A stretch of DNA of 64,000 nucleotides from assembly GCF_041260155.1 (NCBI RefSeq), contig NC_091946.1, positions 34,997,620-35,061,619 on the forward strand. The letters are read 5' to 3'. The notes under the pieces are model-generated. The model had not been told where the DNA came from and did no database searches. It was given only the letters and a program-made list of their open reading frames with translations. The position numbers and the translations under genes are program-made. Position 1 is the first letter of the stretch, and each line of letters starts with the position of its first letter. The stretch comes from Ptychodera flava (lineage: Eukaryota; Hemichordata; Enteropneusta; Ptychoderidae). This document shows positions 1 to 13,416 of the stretch, piece by piece.

Positions 1-2781
1 GCTGTTGAAATTGTGCCGGTACATATGAAGTAAAAGTCGGTGTCACGTTTTGTTCATTTAATAGTTCACAATGAAATAAGTTGTATTTTGGCTGTAGACT
101 GCATGAACAACATCACTTCACTCACAGTGCAAGTCAATCGCTCGAAGAAGCCTCACATATGCAGTTTTACACATTTTACATGTAGACATCGCGATAAGAC
201 ACACTCCATATGCATGGTAGCCTTACAGAGTGAAAGATAGATAGTTTAAAGTATTACTTACCTGAGAGATTTGCTGCTTTTTTCCTGATCGAAATTGGGA
301 GGCCTATGTCGTACGTAGCGCTTCCGTGTCGGTATCGGTGTTAGATGTTTTTCCAGTGAAAGGGGAGTTCACAATGGCGCTCCGGCTGTTCCAACAACTA
401 TTTTCCTCCTGTCGGTGAATTTATAATAAACCTTGCTTGCGCTCTTCATATAGAAGTACAAGATGGAAACCGTTTTCCATGAAAAGCGGAAAAATCTGAA
501 AATTTTCTGGTTTTAAAAATTTCAAAAAAAAAATCAGAATATAACGAAAAATCAATAACACACCGGTCGTGACGCGGTGACAACACAACGAAAGTGCGAT
601 GGCCCAATGGTTGCTCGGAACATTGGTGACGCCGCCAGCGGTTGCTATGATTAAAGTTCGACAGTTGTGACAGGTGGCCGAAAGTAAAGTGAACACTGTT
701 TGCACTGTACACAAACCTACTTCGCTACTTAATACCAAACTGGCATAAACTTACCCGAAACAAAAGACAGGGCAAAGAAATAGAGTTGCTCCTTTTCATT
801 ATTTTGATCATCACAGCAAACTTTGTAACATGAAAAAGCCAAATCAGCTTGTTTTTTACAATCGCGGAATAACATGCGTTCTACTGGTTGGATGACTTTA
901 AAGTAATTGAGAAGGTAACTAGACAACTTATAATTTACTTAGTTTTTTTAACTTTCATGCAGACAAACTGGGCCTGCTTAAAGCAAGAATTACATTTTTG
1001 CATGGAAGTATTATAACACGAAAAACGTAGCGCGTTAATTTCAAACCGTAATTTTTCCTAACGCATAGGCCTTATATATCCTTCAATAAAAGTAAAATAA
1101 GCTGAAACTCTGAAGTTGTATGTCAAATAAGGCTATTCACACATAAAACGAGGTCACTTTGAGTGTCCATTGTATAAAACCTTCATAAGAGAATACTGTC
1201 ACGCCAGAAGCTTTCTTGGTAGTTAGCACAAGCTGTCTCAAGGATATGTCTTTTGTGCACATACTCCTGGATGAAGACAATGGTACAAAGAAAGGCATGT
1301 GAGGTGAAGCACCCACACAACTTTTATTCTTGAAACGATCAAAATAATAGTTGCTGTTTTGGTGTCGTTTAACTGGCTACGGGAAATTGCAAGTATGCGC
1401 ACTCAAAAACGAAGTACCGGTATGTGAACACTCAGGACCGGTTGCCGATCACAGGCGTTTCATAACGTCGGAACGTAGCATAAACTCACAGCATAAACTT
1501 TTACAAACTACCCGGTCCACATAACGCCTGTGTTGCCGATCGACAGAGAAACTTCACAGGAAATGTCGAAGGAGATTTGTTTGGATTCACCATGGAAACC
1601 GCGTTTTAAATAGTGAAATGATTTCCGATATCGTGTCCTTGCATTGACCGATTTTTATGACGTCTCGCGCCGTGCTTTACCCTTGACCTCAGTTCAAAGA
1701 TATTTCACAAACGAACATGCTCTCAGGGGGCGTTATTGATACCGGAACACCATCGTTTGCCATGGAGATGTAAACAAAGTACGTCTCACCGCTTCCAACA
1801 GCCACGCAGCAAACACGACCTTGTACGTCAGTCCATCCCACCTGTTGTCGTCATGACTACGGAACTTAACCAAACTAAGAAATGGAGGGCGGGCGATCGA
1901 TAACATTTGATCATGAATAAATAAGTCTTTTCTATTATTTCGTGGTGACGGGGAAAAATCATGCGCACGTTGTTGATAGGGAAGCTGAAGTGATAAGGCC
2001 TGGAAATGACAAAAGAGCTGCTCAATATAACATGGTAAAGTAATCATCAGTGTTTGAAAAAAGCCATTGCACATAAGCTATTCATGCAAGCCAAAGGTTA
2101 AGAGAGGAAAGAATAGGTGGAAAAGTGCTTGAATGAGTTGAGGGTATGGCGAGAGGAGATTTTAAGAAGTATTGTGTAGCACAGTGACATAGAAAAGTAT
2201 TCAATAATTCTTTCTATTTTAGTTTTTACCACAATAGAACTGATGTGATGTTGGATGTGCATACAGGGTAAAGATTGAATGAAAATCTGTGATTCGGTAA
2301 TGAAAAGATGAATGAATGAGAATGGATCATGACTTTCACTTCCTGATAAGCTACACCACACGTTTTCCATTGGTGGTACCACCACATTCAGGCTTTTGCT
2401 GGGCAGTGCCATCTCCATGTCTGAACACTGTTGATCAATGCCTATTAAACTTCCCCATGGATTGACGACATGAACATATTCTAAATAAAATAATGTTCAC
2501 AATAACAAACAATACATTTGATATGCTCTTGTAAAGAACTGTGAAATAAATGTGTTTTACAAACCACTACTTGATACCATTATCCAGAAGAGAAAAAATA
2601 TTTCTGAGATTTTGTTGGTAGATAACAGAAATGGTTATCAAACATATTTTACAATATGGTAAATTTTCGAAATATTTTATGATCTTGAATATCCAGGAAG
2701 TGCAAGCATGGGCATGTGTCACAGGACAGAAACAAATGGTAAACATTATTTCACATTCATGTAGTCAACGGTAATTGAATA
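1..2781. other. No supported gene
   Basis: No open frame here shows a recognisable domain or a coherent exon chain. The longer minus-strand frames (about 1733-2074 and 2098-2418) are of low complexity and match no family I know. The only gene-like signal is a strong minus-strand splice donor near 256-261, listed separately. Confidence 0.5.
262..430 (-). other. Possible non-coding first exon of a gene leaving the window
   Basis: Read on the minus strand, the sequence ends in CTCTCAG followed by GTAAGT (donor at 261-256). The ~150 bases before it are comparatively CpG-rich and contain no ATG, as expected of a 5' untranslated exon whose coding part would lie to the left of the window. This is inference from one splice signal and base composition; there is no homology support. 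Confidence 0.2.
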
Positions 2782-3078
2782 GCGCTGTTCACGGTTACAG
2801 GTTTGTTACTAAATATAGCTGTACGCGCGCGACATCGCACACGCAGCTTGAAATGCGGACAAATTTTATCAATGTTGCATACATGGCCGTTTTTGCAGCT
2901 AGTACTCAGAGTCGTTAATATGTTTTTTAGTATTCATTGTTACACTAGCAGTCACCCACTGAGATGTATTTTCGTCGTTCTTGCATGCGTAATTTTCAAA
3001 AGCGTTATCTGAACATGCGGACAAATATTTATTTTTGCATATTAATAAGAGAACAGTGACGTAAACTGTGAACGGCCC
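2782..3078. mobile_element. MITE family A, copy 1 (TA target site)
   Basis: This ~297-bp element lies between TA dinucleotides. Its imperfect terminal inverted repeats begin GCGCTGTTCACGGTTAC on the left and, reverse-complemented, GGGCCGTTCACAGTTTAC on the right. A second copy lies in the opposite orientation at 25607-25892 and aligns along its whole length, which fixes the boundaries. It has no coding capacity. The TA duplication would fit a Tc1/mariner-type non-autonomous element, but that is inference. Confidence 0.75.
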
Positions 3079-3080
3079 TA

Positions 3081-5290
3081 TTGAGAAGAACCCATCACAT
3101 ATGGAACATAAGAAAATTCACTTAGTGAAGTATTTGCAGAAAACCTCTGAAAAAAATATCGAAAATCGGCAAAAGTGTACACTTGATTTTAAGGAGTTAT
3201 CTTTACTTTTACTTGAGTAGAGCGCCCCGAGTAACTTTCTCTTTCTTGCCATAAAGAGACTTACTACTGGTATTTTGGAACGACCAAAGTATGTCATCAT
3301 GTCTACGGTCGTTTTAGTTGTCACCATATGGCAGCTTAATCTCTCAAGCTAATAGAAACCATTCAGTTAGTTCACACCATCTGTACACATGTTGTGTTTA
3401 CTGTGTTGCTTTGACAAGGGTGTCAACAATTGTCAGTACCAGTAGCATTGTATGCTTGCAAGGTACACTCTCACTCTGTAAATACTGGGGAACCCTTTAG
3501 GATCAAAATGGAGGATAGAAAACAAAAGAAATCTGTCTTTCAGGTCATATTAAACTGAAGAGAACCAATTAACACATCACGGAGACATTTAACTTACATT
3601 TGTAAATCGTCCACAGAAATAACAAAACCTTACTAAAAAAGACATTGGTTTTTGTCACAAATCTTCACACTATAAGTTTCACATTAGTTTCGCATGACGC
3701 AGTGAATAAAGTGACGTTAGGTTTACAAAGTTTTCTCATTAGCACTTGCGAAAGATCTATTGACATATGTATATATATATTGAATGAACAGGAGTTTATT
3801 ACTGAACACAAACCATGCTTGATTAGTTTTATGACCTTAACGTCTTTTCAGTGGAATTCAAAATAAACTGATGGAAACTAAAGTCTAGAAAAGCAATTTG
3901 TCCCTTTGGAGGCTGATAAAAACAGCGCTTCGCTATCTTGCATTGACCATTAAGTGAGATAAAAGAGGTCTCTTCGCTTTCAGGTCAAGAAGCATTTAAC
4001 TAGACCATTCTGTCTGCAAGACATACAACTGTTGGCGGGTCAATGGAAACTGAGGGAAAAGGTCAGGGTGAAAAGTTTGAATAAGAATGCTGCCACCTAG
4101 TTGCCAACATAGCTCCACTGTAGTCTTTCACTGAAACAGTAATGTAGTGAGTCAGGGTATACAAAAATAAAATAAGAAGTCAACTATAATTGCTATTCTC
4201 TTGATTTTTTGACAAGAAATAAGTTAAAAAATAGAATACCAGCCAAATATTTATGACTGAAGATCAATGTGAATGAAGATATATATAACAAGGATGCCAC
4301 AGATTAATTGGCAAAAAATTCATCTTGGTCAGATCAGAACAAAATCATCTCTGGGAAACCTATCAGCCAAATTAAAGAAAAATTCCAAATGCTGTTTTCA
4401 CCATCATTTGAACAAACCTGAATGAGGGCTCTTTAGAAATAAACAGGCCACATTTCCAATTCATGTCTCTGAGAAGGTGAATTTTGAAGAAAAATGATGA
4501 ACCACTAGTATTATGAAATTGTGCATGCAAAGTTTATGCTAACTTTCACAAATGAGAATGAAGCCATTTGTAGAAAGCTACATATCATATTTAAAGATAT
4601 ACTGTCACCTGTTCCACTTTTGCCACAGTTACCATAGAAAGAAAATCTAACCAATCATAGATTTTAAGCGGGTGACCGCTTTTTAAAAACGGCACACTCA
4701 CATGGGCATTTTGAATACCAAGGAACGCCCCTTTGACCATGTATGGGCATATTTAGATTACCAGTGAGTGTATACGTTTAAAAACAAAACATACAGCTTA
4801 AACAGACCATGGCTCTTGTCCTTGTGGAAAAAATGACTACATCTGGCACTTGTCGACAATTTCTAAACAGACAACTTTTATTCAACATATTTTGCAGTGT
4901 ACAATAATTTTGTTGATACATTTACAACTAGGAAATTGTAAAAAACTTTGCACATTTTAGGTATCAGTTGTATGACTGTGTGGGGAAAAATACCACAAAA
5001 ACTTAAAATATATGCTACCTCGAAGCGAATGAACTAGAATGGGCAGAGTATACTCTCATGTAAATTGTTCATTCATAGTACATGTAGTTAATTTCCAAGG
5101 TCACCCATAAAACAAGAGAACAGTTGTACAATGTTTGGAGACAAATAGACACCAAAAAAGTTTACTTGAAACACATCTTGAAGCCCGCTACATACTTTAA
5201 CAAGATTTTGAATGAAATGAATGGTCCTTATGGGCTGAAGATCTATCGCTTGATTGAACTACTCTAGGGACACAGAATCCTTTACCAATG
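3081..5290. other. Unannotated AT-rich stretch
   Basis: I see no gene, no repeat shared with other parts of the window, and no convincing splice-site chain. Short open frames near 3318-3500 and 3645-3866 have no recognisable features. Confidence 0.5.
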
Positions 5291-5360
5291 TAGTCCGTGG
5301 GCTAGAGGGGGTCTACGTGCACCCCCCCCACAGGATAACAAACCTGTATTTTTCAGAACC

Positions 5361-8230
5361 CTTGGGATCCCTAGAATACGAAATGGAATTTTAACAGGAA
5401 AAATATAGGGACGCAATAGCTGTTATGGTCATGTTTTGAAGGGTACCGCAAAATCACGATTTTCCAAGCCAAATGCATTTTCGTCAAATCTGTTTTCTTG
5501 TAAGTCATGTGCTGAGCTCTTTTTTTAACATAACCTCACTTGTTTGGTATCATTAGAAAGGGAATTTATTCCTCTTTAAGATGACATATTGCATTATGCA
5601 ATATCTTCTACAGTTTTTGTCAAATATAACCAAAACTTACCCCTTACCCCAAAATTTAACATTGCAAATTACAGTAAAACTCAAATTCTACCAATTTTTT
5701 AGCTGGGCATAATAAAATATGCATTGCTTTGTCTGAAATCTGTTTTATTTGATACAAGGACATGTCAGAAATATGAAATAGACTTTTAACAGAAAAAATA
5801 TTGGGAATCTACAGCTGTAACAGTCATATTTTGAAGGGTACCGCAAAATAACAGTGTTGCAGATTTGCATGCATTTTTGTTAAAACTGTCTTCCTATAAG
5901 TTATCTGCTGAGCTTGTTTTTGGATATAACCTGGCTTGTTAGGTATCATTAGAAAGATAATTTACTAATCTTTGAAATGACATATTGTAACATGCAATAT
6001 CGTGTGTAGTTTTCATGATATGTAACCAAAACTTACCCCATACCCCAAAGTTTACATTGAAAATTTCAGTCATAGCTAAAACCAAATTCTACCATTTTTT
6101 AGCTTGACACAAAAAATCTGGCCGTTTTTGCTATGAAATCTATTTTATTTGGTACAGAGACATGTCAGAAATATGAAATAGACTTTTAACAGAAAAAATA
6201 TTGGGAATCTACAGCTGTAACAGTCATATTTTGAAGGGTACCGCAAAATAACAGTGTTGCAGATTTGCATGCATTTTTGTTAAAACTGTCTTCCTATAAG
6301 TTATCTGCTGAGCTTGTTTTTGGATATAACCTGGCTTGTTAGGTATCATTAGAAAGATAATTTACTAATCTTTGAAATGACATATTGTAACATGCAATAT
6401 CGTGTGTAGTTTTCATGATATGTAACCAAAACTTACCCCATACCCCAAAGTTTACATTGAAAATTTCAGTCATAGCTAAAACCAAATTCTACCATTTTTT
6501 AAGCTTGACACAAAAAATCTGGCCGTTTTTGCTATGAAATCTATTTTATTTGGTACAGGGACATGTCAGAAATATGAAATAGACTTTTAACAGAAAAAAT
6601 ATTGGGAATCTACAGCTGTAACAGTCATATTTTGAAGGGTACCGCAAAGTAACAGTGTTGCAGATTTGCATGCATTTTTGTTTAATTTGTCTTCCTATAA
6701 GTTATCTGCTGAGCTTGTTTTTGAATATAACCTGGCTTGTTAGGTATCATTAGAAAGATAATTTACTAATCTTTAGAATGACATATTGTAACATGCAATA
6801 TCGTGTGTAGTTTTCATGATATATAACCAAAACTTACCCCATACCCCAAAGTTTACATTGAAAAATGCAGTCATAGCTAAAACCAAATTCTACCATTTTT
6901 TTAGCTTGACACAAAAAATCTGGCCGTTTTTGCTATGAAATCTGTTTTATTTGGTACAGAGATATATCAGAAACATGAAATAGACTTTTAACAGAAAAAT
7001 ATTGGGAATCTACAGCTGTAACAGTCATATTTTGAAGGGTACCGCAAAATAACAGTGTTGCAGATTTGCATGCATTTTTGTTAAAACTGTCTTCCTATAA
7101 GTTATCTGCTGAGCTTGTTTTTGGATATAACCTGGCTTGTTAGGTATCATTAGAAAGATAATTTACTAATCTTTGAAATGACATATTGTAACATGCAATA
7201 TCGTGTGTAGTTTTCATGATATGTAACCAAAACTTACCCCATACCCCAAAGTTTACATTGAAAATTTCAGTCATAGCTAAAACCAAATTCTACCATTTTT
7301 TTAGCTTGACACAAAAAATCTGGCCGTTTTTGCTATGAAATCTATTTTATTTGGTACAGAAACATGTCAGAAATATGAAATAGACTTTTAACAGAAAGAA
7401 TATTGGTATTCTATGGCTGTAACAGGCATATTCTGTGGAGTACTGCAAAATCACAGCAGTGCAGACTCATATGTGTTTTTGTTAACTTTGTCCCATTGTA
7501 GGTCTTCTGCTGCGCTTATTTTATTACATAACCATGTTTATTTGGTATCATTAAAAAGCTAATTTACTACTGTTCTAAATGACATATTGTTATATGCCAT
7601 GTCTGATATAATTTTCATGGAATATGACGAAAACTTACCCCATACCACAAAGTTTATATCGAAAATTACTTTCGTAGCTATCGTCAAATTCTACCAATTT
7701 TCTAGCTAGACATAACAAATAAGGCAATGCTTTATATGAAATCTTTTTATTTGGTACTGAGGAATGTCAGAAATATGAAATAGACTTTTAACAGAAAAGA
7801 TATTGGGACTCTACAGCTGTAACAGTCATATTTTGAAGGGTCTCGCAAAATCACAGTATTGCCAACTCGCTTGCTTTTTTGTTAAATGTGTCTTCTTATA
7901 AGTCATCTGCTGAGCTTGATTTTTGACATAACCTGGCTTGTTAGGTATCAATAGAAAGGTAATTTACTAGTATTTAAAATGACATATCGTAATATGCAAT
8001 GTCTTGTTTAGGTTTCATGAAATAGGACCAAAACTTACCCCATACCCCAAGTTTACACAGCAAATTACTGCAAATCTGAAACTCTACCTTTTTTACAATT
8101 TATTAACTTTATATACCAAAGGCAATGCTTGTATGCAATCTATGAAATCTGTGATTTTGTTAAAAAAGTATGTCACAAATATGAAACTAACTTTTAACAG
8201 GAACATAATATGATTTTGTAGCCTTTTGGA
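5361..8230 (+). repeat. Left arm array, about eight ~400-bp units
   Basis: The landmark CATGTCAGAAATATGAAATA recurs, with small variations, at 5761, 6161, 6562, 6963, 7363, 7763 and 8169, a period of 400-406 bp; the outermost unit starts near 5361. The units between 6161 and 7363 are nearly identical to each other. Those nearer the centre (from 7363 on) are clearly more diverged. Each unit contains the marker words TTGAAGGGTACCGCAAAAT and ACTTACCCCATACCCCAAAG. Confidence 0.9.
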
Positions 8231-8304
8231 TCATATTTGGAAGGGTACCCAGGTATCAGGGCAAATTTGCCGAAACACATACATTTGCAGTATATGGGTT
8301 CCCC

Positions 8305-11300
8305 CTCCAAAAATGATCCAAATGGCTACTAAATTGTATCATCTTCCCGTTATAAGTTAATTTTATACTTGTGACATACTTTTGTAACAAATAAATCAGA
8401 TTTTAAACAAGAATTGCCTTTTGTATTATGTGCAGCAAAAATGGTAGAATTTAAGATAAGCCGTAATTTGCGATTTGAACTTTTTGGGTATGGGGTAAAG
8501 TTTGACCATATTCCAGGAAACCTATGAATGACATTGTATATGACAATATGTCATCTTAAAGAAAAATAAATTGCCCTACTAATGATACCTCACAAGCCAG
8601 GTTGTGTCACAAAATAAGTTCAGCAGATGACTTACAAGAAGAAGAATTTAACAAAAAAGGTGCCAGTTTGCGGTACTGCGATTTTGCATTTCCCTTCAAA
8701 ATATGGCTGTTACAACCATACAGTCCAAATATTTTTTCTGTTAAAAGTCTATTTCACATTTCTGACATGACCCAGTACCATATACAACAGATTTAATACC
8801 GAAACAGAGCTATTTTATCATGTCTAGCTAAAAATTCACGGAATTTGATCACGTTATCTATGACAGTAAATTCAATATAAACCTTGGGTAATGGGGTACG
8901 TTTTGGTCATATTCCATGAAAAATATACAAGATATTGCCTGTTACAATATGTCATTGTAAAGAATATTTAATTACCTTTTCAATGATACTAAACAAACCC
9001 AGTTATAATCAATAACAAGCTTAGTAGACGACTTATAAGATGACAGATTTAACAAAAACGCATACGAATCAGGAATACTGAGATTTTGCTGTACCCTTAA
9101 AAATACAGCTGTTACAGCTATAGAATCCTAATATTTTTTCTGTTAAAAGTTCATTTCATATTTCTGATATGGCAAAATACAAAATAAAACAGATTTCATA
9201 CAAAAAATTGTCTAATTTTTTATGTCTGCGTAAAAAATTGCTTGAATTTGACAGTAGCTATGACAGTAGTTTTCGATGTAAATTTTGGGGTATGGGGTAA
9301 GTTTTGGTCATATTTCATAAAAATCTGTACAAGATATTGGCATGTTACAATATGTCATTTTAAAGACTAGTAAATAATCTTACTAATGATACCTAACAAC
9401 TTACATTATATTCTATAAGAAGCTCAGCAGATGACTTAAAAGACGATAGAATCAACAAAAATGCACACAAGTCAGGAATACTGAGATTTCCTGTACCCTT
9501 CAAAATCTGACTGTTACAGCTGTAGATTCCCAATATTTTTTCTGTTAAAAGTCTATTTCATATTTCTGATATGTTCCTGTACCAAATAAAATAGATTTCA
9601 TAGCAAAAACGGCCAGATTTTTTGTGTCAAGCTAAAAAAGTGGTAGAATTTGGTTTTAGCTATGACTGCATTTTCAATGTAAACTTTGGGGTATGGGGTA
9701 AGTTTTGGTTATATATCATGAAAACTACACACGATATTGCATGTTACAATATGTCATTCTAAAGATTAGTAAATTATCTTTCTAATGATACCTAACAAGC
9801 CAGGTTATATTCAAAAACAAGCTCAGCAGATAACTTATAGGAAGACAAATTAAACAAAAATGCATGCAAATCTGCTACACTATGATTTTGCGGTACCCTT
9901 CAAAATATGACTGTTACAGCTGTAGATTCCCAATATTTTTTCTGTTAAAAGTCTATTTCATATTTCTGACATGTCCCTGTACCAAATAAAACAGATTTCA
10001 TAGCAAAAACGGCCAGATTTTTGTGTCAAGCTAAAAAAAAATGGTAGAATTTGGTTTTAGCTATGACTGAAATTTTCAATGTAAACTTTGGGGTATGGGG
10101 TAAGTTTTGGTTATATATCATGAAAACTACACAAGATATTGCATGTTACAATATGTCATTTTAAAGACTAGTAGATTATCCTTCTAATGATACCTAACAA
10201 ACCAGGTTATATTCAAAAACAAGCTCAGCAGATAACTTATAAGAAGACAGTTTTAACAAAAATGCATGCAAATCTGCAACACTGTTATTTTGCGGTACCC
10301 TTCAAAATATGACTGTTACAGCTGTAGATTCCCAATATTTTTTCTGTTAAAAGTCTATTTCATATTTCTGACATGTCTCTGTACCAAATAAAATAGATTT
10401 CATAGCAAAAACGGCCAGATTTTTTGTGTCAAGCTAAAAAAATGGTAGAATTTGGTTTTAGCTATGACTGAAATTTTCAATGTAAACTTTGGGGTATGGG
10501 GTAAGTTTTGGTTATATATCATGAAAACTACACACGATATTGCATGTTACAATATGTCATTCTAAACATTAGTAAATTATCTTTCTAATGATACCTAACA
10601 AGCCAGGTTATATTCAAAAACAAGCTCAGCAGATAACTTATAGGAAGACAAATTAAACAAAAATGCATGCAAATCTGCAACACTGTTACTTTGCGGTACC
10701 CTTCAAAATATGACTGTTACAGCTGTAGATCCCAATATTTTTCTGTTAAAAGTCTATTTCATATTTCTGACATGTCTCTGTACCAAATAAAATAGATTTC
10801 ATAGCAAAAACGGCCAGATTTTTTGTGTCAAGCTAAAAAAATGTAGAATTTGGTTTTAGCTATGACTGAAATTTTCAATGTAAACTTTGGGGTATGGGGT
10901 AAGTTTTGGTTACATATCATGAAAACTACACACGATATTGCATGTTACAATATGTCATTTCAAAGATTAGTAAATTATCTTTCTAATGATACCTAACAAG
11001 CCAGGTTATATCCAAAACAAGCTCAGCAGATAACTTATAGGAAGACAGTTTTAACAAAAATGCATGCAAATCTGCAACACTGTTATTTTGCGGTACCCTT
11101 CAAAATATGACTGTTACAGCTGTAGATTCCCAATATTTTTTCTGTTAAAAGTCTATTTCATATTTCTGACATGTCCTTGTATCAAATAAAACAGATTTCA
11201 GACAAAGCAATGCATATTTTATTATGCCCAGCTAAAAAATTGGTAGAATTTGAGTTTTACTGTAATTTGCAATGTTAAATTTTGGGGTAAGGGGTAAGTT

Positions 11301-11565
11301 TTGGTTATATTTGACAAAAACTGTAGAAGATATTGCATAATGCAATATGTTATCTTAAAGAGGAATAAATTCCCTTTCTAATGATACCAAACAAGTGAGG
11401 TTATGTTAAAAAATGAGCTCAGCACATGACTTACAAGAAGACAGATTTGACGAAAATGCATTTGGCTTGGAAAATCGTGATTTTGCGGTACCCTTCAAAA
11501 CATGACCATAACAGCTATTGCGTCCCTATATTTTTCTGTTAAAATTCCATTCGTATTCTAGGGAT
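8305..11565 (-). repeat. Right arm array, about nine ~400-bp units in inverse orientation
   Basis: The reverse-complement landmark TTCTGACATG or a variant recurs near 8760, 9162, 9564, 9964, 10366, 10765 and 11164, again 400-402 bp apart, with a degenerate unit near 8380 and the outermost near 11537. The right arm therefore has one unit more than the left. The innermost mirror is centred near 8272: the segment 8165-8232 pairs with 8310-8387. Confidence 0.88.
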
Positions 11566-11640
11566 CCCAAGGGTTCTGAAAAATACAGGTTTGTTATCCT
11601 GTGGGGGGGTGCACGTAGACCCCCTCTAGCCCACGGACTA

Positions 11641-13416
11641 ATGGATTTTCAATGTTAGTAGTCTTCATGACGATACCATATTACTGTTTTAAAGCAGTGT
11701 TAGAATTGTACTTCCATGTTTGTAACTATTGAGCATACCAAGGGAAACATACAGCTTGAACTAGAACAATCATCGTTTTCTAGCAGTGAGAGTTGTCCAC
11801 GATGAACCTAAACACATAAATGTATCAAGAAGTATTACAGAAGGAGTGAAAAAAGAATAATGTACTTCACTGAGAACATTTGAATATTTGTCGGGAAAAT
11901 CTGGTACATAAGTTCTTCTACACGTTCAGACAATGGCCAAGTTTGGTTCTGAGTGCATGATGAAGAAACCAAAATGACAGCTGCACATTTTCCTAGCATT
12001 CAACGGGGATTAGATTATTGAGGAGTGACTTGCAACTCTTTCACATCCATATCCCTGTTTAGCAATCAAACTGCAACATAGAATAAGACTCTGCTACTAT
12101 TTACAAGGTGAAAGCTGAGAATATACAGTTGTCATATGACAGTTATTATCGAGAAAACTGAGAAGCATAAATGACCATAATCAACGTTAAGTTTACTTTG
12201 TTCTAAATCTGAACAACATATCTCGATTTATGTGTCTAAAATAGTTAAATTCTTGATGGCCTGTGAACTGTTTTTGTACACTTTAATAACATCTTAACAA
12301 TTGCACTTGGCAGATTCAAAATACTTGAAACCTTAAACTAACCTAAAGATATCTTTTCCTTTGGTATGGTAAGACCACACCCTTCTGATACACTGTAAAT
12401 ATTTACATCATAGAAATATACAAAAAGGTCATTCTATGAAAAATGCTGATAGTGAAAGTTCTGGGTATGTTCAGAACAAGTTTTATATTATTAAGAAAGC
12501 AGGTACCCAGAGCAGATATGGCACTCTCTTGGAAAAGTGTAGTGGTACAGTTAAAATACTACAAGTAAGGAACATGAATATAGATAAAGATAATTTGATC
12601 GTAACAGCAGATCAGTGCTTTTGTCAAGGGCAGGTACATCTCACCAGGGCTCCCTGGTTATTTTACAAGAATTCCTATAGTGTGTCAATGTAACTATGTG
12701 AGTGGATATTAACTAGCAATGGTATTTGAGTTCCCACAGCATTTACCTGTGTTCAGAAAGATTAGCAAAATCACTGCAAATTTTCCAGATGTGTACAAGA
12801 AACATTCTCACCTTGAACCAGAATACACATACTAATTGCAAAGCAAACCTAAATTTCTCTCTGCACTCATTAAACAGGTCAGTTTGTTGCAATGGCAACG
12901 GCAGAAGCATGATCTCTTATGAAGTTTAAAGGCAGCATCTATGTACGCAATGTGCAAAATTCAAACATTTGAAAACAACTTTGAGTATGTTTGTGTTTTA
13001 TACTTTGTTTTTTTTCTTAAAAAATGCCGTTTCAGTTTACATGATAAATAATGTGAGCTAAGCAACAATTTGCTGCAATTCCAGATACAGAGATAAATGC
13101 GATAGAATTGTGTCTGTAAGTTCAGAGTGGATGAGGTAGCAAGGTAAATATGATCATTATATGCAGTTACTTTTACTGGTTACTTTCTTCACAACGATAA
13201 CATAAATGTAGTTAAATCTAATTTTTCTATTCTAGATATGAGCCCCTGCAAACTACACCACAAGTGCTGTCAGTGACTTTGTTGATCGGCCAATGAACAG
13301 AAAGAATGAATATGACTGATACCCTACGAGTGAGATGATTGGTCAGCTATGTACAAGTCCAACGAATCACAAACATTGCACCTTCTAGTCCGGAAATGAA
13401 GCATTCTTTCTAACCA
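11641..13416. other. Downstream flank and probable 3' UTR of BLZF1
   Basis: No gene is recognised. The part nearest 13416 should include the 3' untranslated region of the minus-strand BLZF1 gene, but I could not place a convincing polyadenylation signal. The open frame at 12436-12693 has no recognisable domain. Confidence 0.4.

Larger units (their letters stand above)
5291..11640. mobile_element. 6.35-kb foldback element with mirror-image satellite arms
   Basis: The left end starts TAGTCCGTGGGCTAGAGG and the right end is its exact reverse complement, ending CCACGGACTA. The outermost ~490 bp of the two arms differ at only about half a dozen positions by eye. Inside, each arm is a head-to-tail array of ~400-bp units, oriented plus on the left and minus on the right. 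The target duplication is ambiguous: TA with termini GTCCGTGGG, or ATG with termini TAGTCC; both are present on the two sides. No transposase or other protein is encoded, so it is non-autonomous. Sea urchin TU and Drosophila FB foldback elements are precedents for arms built of sub-repeats, but their units are much shorter. Confidence 0.9.

Noticed and set aside
1733-2418. Two minus-strand frames of ~110 residues
   Set aside because: No family resemblance, biased composition, and no supporting splice structure.
5361-11565. CRISPR-like or gene-bearing repeat array
   Set aside because: The units are ~400 bp with no spacers, lie in an animal genome, and have no conserved open frame. It is a satellite-type foldback.
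12436-12693. 85-residue open frame downstream of BLZF1
   Set aside because: No recognisable family and no splice partners; the length is within chance expectation for AT-rich DNA.
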